19,368 bases of DNA from BPIH01 sp042408925 (GTDB lineage Bacteria > Chloroflexota > Limnocylindria > Limnocylindrales > CSP1-4): positions 1-19,368 of the forward strand of contig JBHOQO010000132.1 of the NCBI GenBank assembly GCA_042408925.1, written 5' to 3'. The notes beneath the pieces were generated by a model. It ran no database searches. It worked only from the letters and a program-made list of their open reading frames with translations, and was not told the DNA's origin. This document shows positions 1 to 7,070 of the stretch, in pieces. Within the stretch, counting starts at the first letter, position 1. Each line of letters opens with the position of its first letter. Both the position numbers and the translations under genes were made by a program.

Positions 1-83
1 ATCGAGAGCTCGCCCTGGAGGATCTTGGCCAGGACCCACGCCCGTTGCTGCTCCTTGGCGGTCATCGTGATCGTCGTCTCCAT
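1..83 (-). CDS. Transposase N-terminus (partial, runs off left edge)
   Basis: The minus strand from an ATG at 83 to the window edge reads METTITMTAKEQQRAWVLAK followed by ILQGELS. From memory this resembles the opening of helix-turn-helix/DDE transposases of the ISNCY (IS1202-like) type, which start with a short TMTxKEQxR segment before an HTH domain. Only 27 codons are visible, so the catalytic domain cannot be checked. Support comes from context: a 13-base sequence repeated twice lies between this start and a truncated hydrogenase gene, as expected for the end of an insertion sequence. No clear ribosome binding site is visible. The family assignment is tentative. Confidence 0.55.
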   Translation of the reverse strand, partial: METTITMTAKEQQRAWVLAKILQGELS

Positions 84-131
84 CTCGGAAGACTGACAGA
101 TTCACGTTGCCGTTGGCCCTGACAGATTCAC
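84..131. repeat. Terminal region of the insertion sequence with duplicated 13-bp motif
   Basis: CTGACAGATTCAC occurs at 93-105 and again at 119-131 in the same orientation, separated by exactly 13 bases (GTTGCCGTTGGCC), giving a 26-bp period. The outer copy ends where hydrogenase-like coding sequence begins. Tandem copies of a short motif at an insertion sequence end usually serve as transposase binding sites. The matching far end of the element is outside the window, so the terminal inverted repeat cannot be confirmed. Confidence 0.5.
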
Positions 132-192
132 TTGGCTACGAGACCTCCTCGCCGTCGCCCACTATCTGGAGGCCCTCGAGTGGCAGCGCTCG

Positions 193-1302
193 GTGGTCCG
201 GATCCAGGCCCTCCTCGGCGGCAAGAACCCGCATCCCCAGAGCTACTGCGTCGGCGGCATGGCGATCGGCCTCGACCCGAACTCGCCGACCGCCCTGACG
301 ACCCGCCGACTCTCGGAGATCCGACTCCTCGCCGAGGAGGCGGTCGACTTCGTCGAGCGCGTCTATCTCCCGGACGTCCTCTTCCTCGGCGAGGCCTATC
401 GGTCCTGGTTCTCCCTCGGGCGGGGCCTCGGCAACTTCCTTGTCTACGGCGACTTTCCCGAGGACGACGGTGACGACCCGGCGAGCTTCTACGTCCCCCG
501 GGGTCGGATCGGCGGCGGCGTTCTCGACCGCCTCGAGCCGGTCGACCAGATCGACGTGGCCGAGACGGTGGCGCACTCCTGGTACCGCTACGCCGACGAT
601 GATGCGGCCCTGAAGCACCCCCTCGAGGGCGAGACCGAGCCGGCATACACGGGTCCCCGGCCGCCGTACGAGCGGATCGAGACGCCGAAATACAGCTGGC
701 TGAAGGCGCCGCGCTACCGGGGCGAGCCGATGGAGGTCGGACCCCTCGCCCGGATCCTCGTCGCCTACGCCGCCGGCCACGCCGACGTCCGGCGGGAGGT
801 CGACGCCGTCTTGGCTCGACTCTCGCTTCCCCTCGAGGGGCTCGTCAGCACCTTGGGCCGGGTCGTCGCCCGGGCCATCGAGACGAAGCTCCTCGCCCGT
901 CGCCTCCTCGTCTGGCTCGACGACCTCGGCTCGAACCTCGCGAGCGGCGACCTCGCCGTCGCCGACGTCACGGCCTGGGATCCGGCGAGCTGGCCGACCG
1001 AGGCGGAAGGCTGGGGCCTCGAAGAGGCGCCGCGGGGCGCCCTCGGCCACTGGGTCGTCATCCGGAACCGGACGATCGCGAACTACCAGCTCGTCGTCCC
1101 GAGCACCTGGAACGGCTCGCCGCGGGACGCCGCCGGCCGCCGCGGGGCCTGGGAGGAGGCGCTCGTCGGGACTCCGGTCGCCGACCCCCGGCAGCCGCTC
1201 GAGATCCTCCGGACCCTCCACGCCTTCGATCCCTGCATGGCCTGCGCCGTCCACGTCTTCGACCCGCGGGTCGGGGCCGGGGTCGAGGTTCGCGTCGCCT
1301 GA
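193..1302 (+). CDS. [NiFe]-hydrogenase large subunit, 5'-truncated
   Basis: This is the C-terminal two thirds of a group 1-type uptake [NiFe]-hydrogenase catalytic subunit. Visible signatures are GGKNPHPQ near the start and the C-terminal DPCMACAVH at residues 346-354, whose two Cys bind the NiFe(CN)2CO centre. The 15 residues after His354 are the tail normally removed by the maturation protease, which is encoded two genes downstream. About 369 codons remain where large subunits usually have about 550-600. The N-terminal RxCGxC motif supplying the other two metal ligands is absent. Hydrogenase-like sequence (LLAVAHYLEALEWQR) continues upstream of the GTG at 193 to about position 133, where the insertion sequence end begins, and the frame hits a stop at 94-96. 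The gene has therefore been cut by the element, and 193 is only the first possible start. It is very probably non-functional as it stands. Confidence 0.88.
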   Translation: MVRIQALLGGKNPHPQSYCVGGMAIGLDPNSPTALTTRRLSEIRLLAEEAVDFVERVYLPDVLFLGEAYRSWFSLGRGLGNFLVYGDFPEDDGDDPASFYVPRGRIGGGVLDRLEPVDQIDVAETVAHSWYRYADDDAALKHPLEGETEPAYTGPRPPYERIETPKYSWLKAPRYRGEPMEVGPLARILVAYAAGHADVRREVDAVLARLSLPLEGLVSTLGRVVARAIETKLLARRLLVWLDDLGSNLASGDLAVADVTAWDPASWPTEAEGWGLEEAPRGALGHWVVIRNRTIANYQLVVPSTWNGSPRDAAGRRGAWEEALVGTPVADPRQPLEILRTLHAFDPCMACAVHVFDPRVGAGVEVRVA

Positions 1303-1311
1303 GGTCGGACG

Positions 1312-2094
1312 ATGACGATCGATGAGCGCTCGATCGCCCGGCCCGTCGGGCGGCGCGGCTCGACCGAAGCGCACCGGATCATCGACTCCCTGGTCCCCGC
1401 CGCCGCCCAGCGGGTCCGGGTCTACGTCTGGCAGGTCCCCGTCCGGGTGACCCACTGGACCATCGTCCTCTCGGTCGTCGTCCTCTCGGTGACCGGTGCC
1501 TACATCGCCGATCCGTTCATCGTCCCGCCCGGCGGCTCGTTCATGGCCGGGATGCGGGCGCTCCACCTCGTCTTCGCCTTCGTGTTCCTCGCCGCCGGCC
1601 TCTTCCGGACGTACTGGCTCTTCGCCGGCAACCGCTTTGCCCACTGGCGGGCCTTCATCCCGACGAACCGGGCCCAGCTCTCCGAGGTCGTCCGCCAGAC
1701 CGGCTGGTACCTCTTCCTCCGACCCCAGGCGCCGCGGGTCCTGGGCCACAACCAGCTGGCGGCCGGAACGTACCTCGTCGTCTTCGTCCTCTTCGGGATC
1801 CAGACCGTCACCGGCTTTGCCCTCATGGGGATCCATGGCATGGAGCCGTGGGCGACGCTCTTCGGCTGGGTCGTCGAGGTCCTCGGCGTCCAGTGGGTGC
1901 GGCTCCTCCACCACTTCCTCATGTGGGCGATCCTGGCTTTCGTCGTCCACCACGTCTACGCCGCCGTCCTCGTCGACCACTGGGAGCGAAACGGGCTCCT
2001 CTCGAGCATCGTGACCGGCTACAAGTTCGCCACCCGGGCCGAGATCATCGAGGCCCGCGACGGCGGCCTGGAGGTGGAGGAGCACATCGAATGA
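1312..2094 (+). CDS. hyaC: [NiFe]-hydrogenase b-type cytochrome subunit
   Basis: This 260-residue integral membrane protein resembles the HyaC/HupC di-haem cytochrome b that anchors uptake hydrogenases and passes electrons from the small subunit to quinone. It has four strongly hydrophobic segments, roughly residues 47-66, 83-105, 150-172 and 198-222. Candidate haem ligands are His48 (VTHW), His85 (ALHLVF), His200/201 and His213/214. A polar N-terminal extension of about 35 residues precedes the first helix. The ATG at 1312 lies 9 bases after the large-subunit stop, behind GAGGTCGG. The stop overlaps the next start (ATGA), implying one operon and translational coupling. With its catalytic partner truncated, the subunit may have lost its job. 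Confidence 0.9.
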   Translation: MTIDERSIARPVGRRGSTEAHRIIDSLVPAAAQRVRVYVWQVPVRVTHWTIVLSVVVLSVTGAYIADPFIVPPGGSFMAGMRALHLVFAFVFLAAGLFRTYWLFAGNRFAHWRAFIPTNRAQLSEVVRQTGWYLFLRPQAPRVLGHNQLAAGTYLVVFVLFGIQTVTGFALMGIHGMEPWATLFGWVVEVLGVQWVRLLHHFLMWAILAFVVHHVYAAVLVDHWERNGLLSSIVTGYKFATRAEIIEARDGGLEVEEHIE

Positions 2095-2624
2095 ACCCGA
2101 ACACCTTCGAGCCCCGGCGCGACTCCGCCGATCCCGGCCCGGGCCGAACCCTCGTCCTCGGGCTCGGCAACGTCCTCGCTCGGGACGACGGGGTCGGGAT
2201 CGAGGTCGTCCGGCGGCTCGCGGCGCGCTGGACCGAACGACCCGAGGCGGCCGGCATCGACTTCGTCGACGGCGGAACCCTCGGGCTCGAGCTCCTCGGG
2301 CTCGTCGCCGGCAGCGCCCGGGTCGTCGTCGTCGACGCCGTCGCGCTCGGGGCACGGCCCGGGACGGTGACGCTCGTTCGCGAGGCGCTGTCGTTCGGGC
2401 GTCGCTCCGGCACGCTGTCCGTCCACGAGCTCGGGCTCGGCGACCTGATGGCGGCCGCTCGGCTCCTCGGCGCCGCGCCGTCCGTCCTCCTCGTCGCCGT
2501 CGAGCCGGCCGAACTCGGGGTCGGGCTCGGGCTCTCCCCGACGGTCGCTGCCGCGGTCCCCTCGGCCTGCGCCGTCGTCGAGGCCGAACTCGGGCTCCGC
2601 GCGGGAGTCGCCGCCGATGCATGA
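2091..2624 (+). CDS. hyaD: Hydrogenase maturation endopeptidase (HyaD/HybD family)
   Basis: This 177-residue protease of the HybD/HyaD (peptidase M52) family removes the C-terminal tail of the large subunit after Ni insertion. The family signature GLGNVLARDDGVG is at residues 24-36. The nickel-sensing acidic residues and histidine are represented by Asp33, Asp60 (in VDGGTLG) and His112 (SVHELGL). The N-terminus carries about 18 extra residues before the usual start of the fold, so a later start cannot be ruled out, but the ATG at 2091 overlaps the cytochrome stop and sits behind GAGGTGGAGG. The last eight bases overlap hypA. Its presumed substrate is the truncated large subunit at the left, which still carries the DPCMACAVH tail. 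Confidence 0.9.
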   Translation: MNPNTFEPRRDSADPGPGRTLVLGLGNVLARDDGVGIEVVRRLAARWTERPEAAGIDFVDGGTLGLELLGLVAGSARVVVVDAVALGARPGTVTLVREALSFGRRSGTLSVHELGLGDLMAAARLLGAAPSVLLVAVEPAELGVGLGLSPTVAAAVPSACAVVEAELGLRAGVAADA

Positions 2625-3015
2625 GGCCGGCCTCGCCGCGGCGATCTGGCGGGCCGTCGAGGCCCGCGGCGGCTCGACGGCCGGACTGCGGATCGTCGTG
2701 ACCGGCGGAGCCCACGAGCCGGCCGACTTCGAGGCTGCGCTGCGGCTCCACCTGTCCGCCCTGGCGCCGGACCGGGACTGGTCTGCCGTGGCGGTCGTCC
2801 ATCGGCCGGTCGCCCGGCCGTGCCTCGCCTGCGGTCGCCCCTTCGAGGCGATCGGCCCGGATGCGGCCTGTCCTGCCTGCGGCGGGCCGGGTCTCCCGCC
2901 GCTGGAGGCCGAACGGATCGAGCTCGAATGGGAGGCCGGCGTCCCGGACGGCCCGGGGCTTTGGGACAGCCGGCCCTCGCGGGCGGACCCGACGTCCGGG
3001 AAGATCGAGCCATGA
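2617..3015 (+). CDS. hypA: Hydrogenase nickel-insertion protein HypA
   Basis: This 132-residue HypA zinc/nickel metallochaperone delivers Ni to the large subunit together with HypB. The N-terminal Met-His-Glu (His2, Glu3) is the family's nickel site. The zinc site is formed by two CxxC pairs, Cys69/Cys72 (CLAC) and Cys85/Cys88 (CPAC). Family members are usually about 113-120 residues, and the extra length is a polar C-terminal tail after about residue 105. The start overlaps the end of the protease gene by eight bases. No hypB, D, E or F is visible in the window, so if the pathway is active the rest must be elsewhere. Confidence 0.92.
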   Translation: MHEAGLAAAIWRAVEARGGSTAGLRIVVTGGAHEPADFEAALRLHLSALAPDRDWSAVAVVHRPVARPCLACGRPFEAIGPDAACPACGGPGLPPLEAERIELEWEAGVPDGPGLWDSRPSRADPTSGKIEP

Positions 3016-3068
3016 CGACCGACTCGGCGTCTTCGGACGCCCACGCCAGCGACTGACGGAGTCCGTCC

Positions 3069-3350
3069 GTGTGCCTCGGCTTTCCCGGTCGGGTCGTCGA
3101 CGTCGACGCGGCCGGCGCCCTCGTCGACGTCGAGGGGCGCCGGCGTCGGGCCTCGACGCTCCTCGTGCCGGACGTCGCGGTGGGGGACTGGGTCTACGTG
3201 ACGGCCGGCACGATCGTCGACCGGATCGACCCGGCCGAGGCGGCGGCGATCCGGGCGACGCTCCTCGATGCCGTCGCCCGGGCGGAGGCGACCGAGGCCG
3301 CCGAGACGGTCGCTCGGGCCACCCACGACGAGAAGGAGGATCGACGATGA
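3069..3350 (+). CDS. hypC: HypC/HybG-family hydrogenase assembly chaperone
   Basis: This 93-residue HypC-type chaperone carries the Fe(CN)2CO moiety with HypD and hands it to the large-subunit precursor. It opens MCLGFPGRVV, the family's hallmark with the essential Cys2 exposed once Met1 is removed. This fixes the GTG at 3069 as the start, because no other start leaves the Cys at position 2. A small OB-fold beta barrel occupies residues 1-60, followed by a charged Ala/Glu-rich helix. The stop overlaps the ATG of the permease gene (ATGA), so the two are probably translationally coupled. Confidence 0.92.
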   Translation: MCLGFPGRVVDVDAAGALVDVEGRRRRASTLLVPDVAVGDWVYVTAGTIVDRIDPAEAAAIRATLLDAVARAEATEAAETVARATHDEKEDRR

Positions 3351-4288
3351 GCCTTCGACAGCGCTCGGGCTTTGGGCCACCGCTGACGACCCGTTGGGGC
3401 GTCGCCCTGGCCCTGACGACCGCGATCATCAGCGGCTTCGCCGTCTTCGTGAACGCCTACGGCGTGAAACAGGTCCCCGACGCCGCCGTCTACACGACGG
3501 TGAAGAACGGCGTGGCGGCCGTCCTCCTCCTCGCCTTCGCCGGCCTCGTCGTCCCCGCCCGGGAGGTTCGGGGCCTGACCCGTCGCGACTGGCTCGGCCT
3601 CACCGTCATCGGCGTCGTCGGCGGGAGCGTCCCCTTCATCCTCTTCTTCAGCGGCCTCGCCGTCGCCTCGGCCCCGACGGCCGCCTTCATCCACAAGACG
3701 CTCTTTATCTGGGTCGCCCTCCTCGCCGTCCCCTTCCTCGGCGAGCGGCTCGGGCTCCTGCCCATCGCGGCGATGGCGGTCCTCCTCGCCGGCCAGGCCC
3801 TGGCGAGCCCGCCGACCGGGATCGTCTGGGGGGCGGGGGAGACGATGATCGCGGCGGCGACGCTCCTGTGGTCGATCGAGGTGATCCTCGCCCGGCGGCT
3901 CCTCCTCGGGCGGGTGCCCTCGCCGGTCCTCGGTGCGGCCCGCCTCGGGATCGGCCTCGTCGTCCTCGTCGGCTATCTCGCCCTGAGCGGCCGGCTCGAA
4001 GTCCTTGCCGGGCTCACCCCGACCCAGTGGTTCTGGGCCCTCGTCACCGGGCTCCCCCTCGCCGGTTACGTGGCGACCTGGTTTGCCGCCCTCAAGCGCG
4101 CTCCGGCCTCGGTCGTGACGAGCGTCCTCGTCCTCGGTGCCCCGATCACGGCCGCCCTCCAGGCGATCGCGAACGGCGCGGTCCCGGCCCCGGGTGCCGT
4201 CGTCGGTCAGCTCCTCATCGTCGCCGCCGCCCTCGGGCTCGCCGTCCTCGCCGCCCGGCGGCCGGTTGCGACCGGCGCCGCGGCGTAG
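3347..4288 (+). CDS. EamA/DMT-family permease
   Basis: This 313-residue membrane protein has about ten hydrophobic helices arranged as two repeated five-helix EamA halves, the usual architecture and length of the drug/metabolite transporter superfamily. Conserved features include the FVNAYGVK segment near residue 30, the AFIHKTLFIWVALLA helix and the LGERL loop after it. The ATG at 3347 has a strong ribosome binding site (AGAAGGAGGA) and overlaps the hypC stop. An upstream extension in the same frame is rejected because it would overlap hypA and hypC. Substrate cannot be read from sequence. Its position inside a hydrogenase maturation operon suggests a linked role, perhaps metal or metabolite transport, but that is inference. 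Confidence 0.87.
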   Translation: MSLRQRSGFGPPLTTRWGVALALTTAIISGFAVFVNAYGVKQVPDAAVYTTVKNGVAAVLLLAFAGLVVPAREVRGLTRRDWLGLTVIGVVGGSVPFILFFSGLAVASAPTAAFIHKTLFIWVALLAVPFLGERLGLLPIAAMAVLLAGQALASPPTGIVWGAGETMIAAATLLWSIEVILARRLLLGRVPSPVLGAARLGIGLVVLVGYLALSGRLEVLAGLTPTQWFWALVTGLPLAGYVATWFAALKRAPASVVTSVLVLGAPITAALQAIANGAVPAPGAVVGQLLIVAAALGLAVLAARRPVATGAAA

Positions 4289-4314
4289 GGACGGTGCCGA
4301 CATCGGAGGCGACC

Positions 4315-5151
4315 GTGTTCGAGTCGGGCCCGGCCGTCGAGGCGGCCCCGACCCGCCGGGGGGACGGCGGCCGGGCGGCTCGAGGGAGGACGCCGCCGAC
4401 CCGGGCCCCCGTGGCCGTCCCCGGGCCAGTCCGCTTTGCCCGCTACGCATACGGCCCGAACCGGCTCGGCTACTGCGGGCCCGATGCCGCGGCCGAGCTC
4501 CTCGGGGAGGCGGCCGCCGGCGGCGACCTCCGGCACCTCCGGGAGCTCGCCGCGGCCTTCGAGGGCGCCTATCCGTACCTCGAATTGATCGCCCGGTCGA
4601 ACGGCATCGCCGACCCCCTCGACGGCCGGGTCGTCGAGGCGTACTGGCTCGGGAACGAGCTCCTCGAGCGGGTCCCCGTCGCCGCCTTGGGGCGGTCCCT
4701 GGAGGCGCGCTTCCGGCCCCGGGTCCGGGCCGATGCCTGGCGCTGGCTGGCGACGAAGCCGCCGGCGGGGGCGCGGCCCGTCCACGCCTTCCACGTTCTC
4801 GACGTCTTCCCGATCGTCGGTCTCCTCCGCGGCGGCCGGGTCGACGACGTCCTGGCGACGATCGACGCCTGCCGGATCCGCTGGGGTCGGGTCCGTGAGC
4901 GCCTCGATGGCCGTCTCCTCGTCGACGCCGTGCCCCTCGAGCTCGTCGACGGCAAGCTCCGGCTCGCCCGGCCGCGGCCCGAGCTCGTCCTCGGTTGGGA
5001 GGACGGCCTCGGCTTCGTCGACGAGGCTCGCCCGGGCGACGTCGTTGCGATCCACTGGAACTGGGCCTGCGAGCGGCTCGATCGGGACCAGCTCGGGCGG
5101 CTCGTTCGCTGGACGCGGCACCACCTGGCGATCGCGAACGCAACGCTCTGA
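4315..5151 (+). CDS. DUF6390-like protein of hydrogenase clusters
   Basis: This protein of about 278 residues is predicted soluble, with no signal peptide or membrane segments. Residues 40-56 contain RFARYAYGPNRLGYCGP, which I associate from memory with the DUF6390 family found beside hydrogenase genes in actinobacteria; its function is unknown. Other recognisable stretches are HAFHVLDVFPIVGLL, where a conserved His/Asp pair could bind metal, and VAIHWNWACERL near the end. The GTG at 4315 is chosen because GGAGG (4305-4309) lies five bases upstream; GTG at 4294 or 4411 is also possible. The first 35 residues are a low-complexity Arg/Pro/Ala stretch. It is the last gene before a 178-base gap, so probably the end of the hydrogenase operon. 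The family name is a recollection, not a search result. Confidence 0.65.
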   Translation: MFESGPAVEAAPTRRGDGGRAARGRTPPTRAPVAVPGPVRFARYAYGPNRLGYCGPDAAAELLGEAAAGGDLRHLRELAAAFEGAYPYLELIARSNGIADPLDGRVVEAYWLGNELLERVPVAALGRSLEARFRPRVRADAWRWLATKPPAGARPVHAFHVLDVFPIVGLLRGGRVDDVLATIDACRIRWGRVRERLDGRLLVDAVPLELVDGKLRLARPRPELVLGWEDGLGFVDEARPGDVVAIHWNWACERLDRDQLGRLVRWTRHHLAIANATL

Positions 5152-5295
5152 GCCCCTGGAGCGCCAGGACGCCCTTCGGCGGCTCGGTCCGCATCGACCC
5201 CGGTCGCCGTCGCGGCTCGCCGGCCCGTGTCGGCCAGCCGGGCGGCACCCCCCGCGCGGGACCCTCGTCCTGCCCCGCCGGGCCGATCGGCACTG

Positions 5296-5311
5296 ATGCA
5301 CGAATGCGCAT
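5296..5311. promoter_or_regulatory. Possible operator upstream of the ArsR gene
   Basis: ATGCACGAATGCGCAT is an imperfect inverted repeat, with arms ATGCAC and GCGCAT matching at five of six positions, 18 bases before the ArsR start codon. It is the only obvious dyad near the start in the 178-base gap (5152-5329). ArsR repressors normally bind such a dyad to autoregulate. A weak -10-like CATACG overlaps its right end and no good -35 is seen. The rest of the gap holds only a small hairpin (CCTGG/CCAGG, 5155-5168) after the previous gene. Confidence 0.3.
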
Positions 5312-5329
5312 ACGAGCGATCCTCTCGGC

Positions 5330-5776
5330 ATGGACGAGATCACGGTCCTCCAGGCCGAGGTCCTCAAGACCCTCGCCAGCCCCCGGCGGCTCCAGATCCT
5401 CCACCGCCTCGCCGCCGGTGCCTGCGAGGTTGGCCGGCTCGCCGAGGAGCTGAAGATCAGCCAGCCGAACGTCAGCCAGCACCTCGCCGTCCTGCGGACG
5501 AACGGCCTCGTCGAGGCCGAGCGCGACGGTCGCGAGGTCCGCTACCGGCTCGCCGACCCCGACGTCATGGTCGCCTGCAACCTCATGCGTCGCGTCCTCG
5601 AGCGGCGGCTCGCCCGCCTCGCCGGTCTCTCCGACGTCGGCCGCCGGAGCGGCGCGGGTCCGGCTGCCGGGGCGGCCGAGACGAGGTCCTTCGACCACGA
5701 CGCCCACCTCCTCGGTCCGGCGCCGACGACCGCGGCGCCGACGACGCCATCCCCGACCACCCTGCGCACGAGGTGA
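5330..5776 (+). CDS. ArsR/SmtB-family regulator, two-cysteine type
   Basis: This 148-residue winged-helix repressor has LKTLASPRRLQILHRL at residues 12-27, the recognition helix SQPNVSQHLAVLR at 44-56 and the wing EAERDGREVRYRL at 62-74. The classic ELCVCD metal site of arsenic and cadmium sensors is absent. Instead there are two cysteines, Cys32 (GACEV, near helix 2) and Cys83 (VACNL, start of the last dimerisation helix). That spacing resembles sulfide/persulfide sensors such as SqrR and BigR, which form a polysulfide bridge between two cysteines. The last 45 residues are a disordered Ala/Thr/Pro-rich tail. It heads a six-gene sulfur block, so the likely role is sulfide-dependent derepression of that block; the assignment to that sensor type is inference. 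Confidence 0.88.
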   Translation: MDEITVLQAEVLKTLASPRRLQILHRLAAGACEVGRLAEELKISQPNVSQHLAVLRTNGLVEAERDGREVRYRLADPDVMVACNLMRRVLERRLARLAGLSDVGRRSGAGPAAGAAETRSFDHDAHLLGPAPTTAAPTTPSPTTLRTR

Positions 5777-5781
5777 CCCCG

Positions 5782-6198
5782 ATGGACGAGCAGCCCCTCA
5801 ACCTGGTCCTCTTCTCGGGGACCGACGACAAGCTCCAGGCCGCGGCGGTCCTCGCGGCCGGTGCCGCCGCCCTCGGCAAGCCCGTCCACGTCTTCCTCCA
5901 GTACTGGGCCCTCGACGCCTTCCGACGCGACCGGATCGACCGCGACCACGGCCTCGCCCCGGAGGCCCGCCCCGACGGCCGCGCTGCCGTCGACAAGCTC
6001 CGGGCGGCCGGCCAGGCGGGCTGGGTCGAGACGTTCCGCCAGGCGAAGGAGGTCGGCGACGTCGACATCCAGGCCTGTTCGCTCTCGATGGACCTCCTCG
6101 GACTGGAGGAGGACGACCTCGATCCGATCGTCGACGGCGTCGAGGGGGTGACCGCCTTCTTCCTCGCCGCCGGCGAGGGCCAGATCGTCTTCATCTGA
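5782..6198 (+). CDS. DsrE-family sulfur carrier protein
   Basis: This 138-residue DsrE/DsrF-fold protein has the opening NLVLFSGTDDKLQAAAVLAAG, then VHVFLQYWALDAF, and a single conserved cysteine, Cys99, in the motif QACSLSMDLLGL. The same C-x3-MD-x2-GL pattern occurs in the larger DsrE2-like protein two genes downstream, so the two are paralogues. Proteins of this family hold persulfide on that cysteine and exchange sulfane sulfur with TusA. The ATG at 5782 lies five bases after the ArsR stop, indicating cotranscription, although the ribosome binding site is weak (AGGTGA, overlapping the ArsR stop). Confidence 0.85.
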   Translation: MDEQPLNLVLFSGTDDKLQAAAVLAAGAAALGKPVHVFLQYWALDAFRRDRIDRDHGLAPEARPDGRAAVDKLRAAGQAGWVETFRQAKEVGDVDIQACSLSMDLLGLEEDDLDPIVDGVEGVTAFFLAAGEGQIVFI

Positions 6199-6248
6199 AC
6201 CGCACCCGAACCGCACGACCGACGCACGACCCGCAAGGAGCACGACCG

Positions 6249-6485
6249 ATGACGAGCCTCCAGATCGCCCAAACCCTCGACGCCCGCGGCCTCTCCTGCC
6301 CGTTGCCGATCGTGAAGACCGCCCAGGCGATGAAGGCCCTCGCCTCGGGCCAGCTCCTCGAGGTCCTCGCCACCGACCCGGGTTCGGTGAAGGACTTCGC
6401 GGCCTGGTCGAAGTCGACCGGCAACGAGCTCGTCGAGCAGTCCGCGGACGGCGGCGTCTACCGCTTCGTCCTCCGCAAGAAGTGA
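6249..6485 (+). CDS. tusA: TusA-family sulfur carrier (first copy)
   Basis: This 78-residue TusA/SirA-like protein carries sulfur as a persulfide on Cys17 in the hallmark DARGLSCPLP (residues 11-20; CPxP motif), followed by IVKTAQAMKALASGQLLEV and the DPGSVKDFAAW segment. The size matches the family. It has a strong ribosome binding site (AAGGAG, 6235-6240) before the ATG at 6249. Sandwiched between two DsrE-type genes, it matches the tusA-dsrE arrangement of sulfur-oxidising organisms, so dissimilatory sulfur transfer is more likely than tRNA thiolation, though the sequence alone cannot decide. Confidence 0.92.
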   Translation: MTSLQIAQTLDARGLSCPLPIVKTAQAMKALASGQLLEVLATDPGSVKDFAAWSKSTGNELVEQSADGGVYRFVLRKK

Positions 6486-6495
6486 GGTGACCGCC

Positions 6496-7068
6496 ATGGC
6501 CGTCGCAGCCGAAGCCACGACCGTTCCCGCCACGGACACCCCGGTTCCGACCGCCGCCCCCGAGCCCGCTCCGGCGCCCGAGGCGGCCGCGAAGCCGAAG
6601 GAGCTCCTCATCATCAACTACAGCGGCAACCTCGAGAAGGTCTGGGCGACCCTCATCCTCGCCTCGACCGCCGGGGCCATGGGCGTCCCCTGCAAGGTCT
6701 TCGTGACCTTCTGGGGCCTCCAGAACTTCGTCAAGGACGAGCGCCGGATCACCGGTCGGAACTGGATGCAGAAGATGCTCTCGTTCATGGAGCGGCCGGG
6801 GATCAGCCACCGGAAGCTCTCGAAGCTGAACTTCTTCGGCCTCGGCCCCTGGATGATGGGCAAGCTCGCCAAGCAGTACAACGTCGCCAGCCCGAAGGAC
6901 CTCCTCGAGGCCGCCCAGGCGATGGGCGTCGAGTTCATCCCCTGCCAGATGACGATGGACATGTTCGGCCTGACCCGCGAGGACCTCATCGAGGGGCTCG
7001 GCGAGCCGGTCGGGGCCGCCACCGTCATCGGCCTCATCCAGGACGGCGCGACGCCGCTCTTCATCTGA
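6496..7068 (+). CDS. DsrE2-like (DsrE/DsrF/DrsH family) protein
   Basis: This 190-residue protein has a DsrE2-type domain after a low-complexity Ala/Pro/Glu-rich N-terminus (residues 1-35). Domain features are KELLIINYSGNLEKVWATLI at 36-55, VPCKVFVTFWGLQNF with Cys66, and the conserved Cys150 in IPCQMTMDMFGL. Family members interact with TusA in sulfur oxidation and hold or transfer sulfane sulfur. The hydrophobic 50-63 stretch gives at most one membrane-associated helix. I chose the ATG at 6496, with GTGAGG at 6482-6487 as ribosome binding site; GTG at 6487 would add three residues. The gap to tusA1 is 10 bases. A strong hairpin follows the stop. Confidence 0.87.
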   Translation: MAVAAEATTVPATDTPVPTAAPEPAPAPEAAAKPKELLIINYSGNLEKVWATLILASTAGAMGVPCKVFVTFWGLQNFVKDERRITGRNWMQKMLSFMERPGISHRKLSKLNFFGLGPWMMGKLAKQYNVASPKDLLEAAQAMGVEFIPCQMTMDMFGLTREDLIEGLGEPVGAATVIGLIQDGATPLFI

Positions 7069-7070
7069 CC

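Noticed and set aside
2861..3346. Upstream extension of the EamA permease frame
   Set aside because: It would overlap hypA and hypC and adds only Arg/Gly-rich sequence. The ATG at 3347 has a strong ribosome binding site and begins the first membrane helix region.
136..3429. 1097-residue open frame on the minus strand opposite the hydrogenase operon
   Set aside because: It is antisense to five genes with clear family motifs and its translation is Arg/Gly/Asp-rich low complexity. Long spurious minus-strand frames are expected at this GC content.
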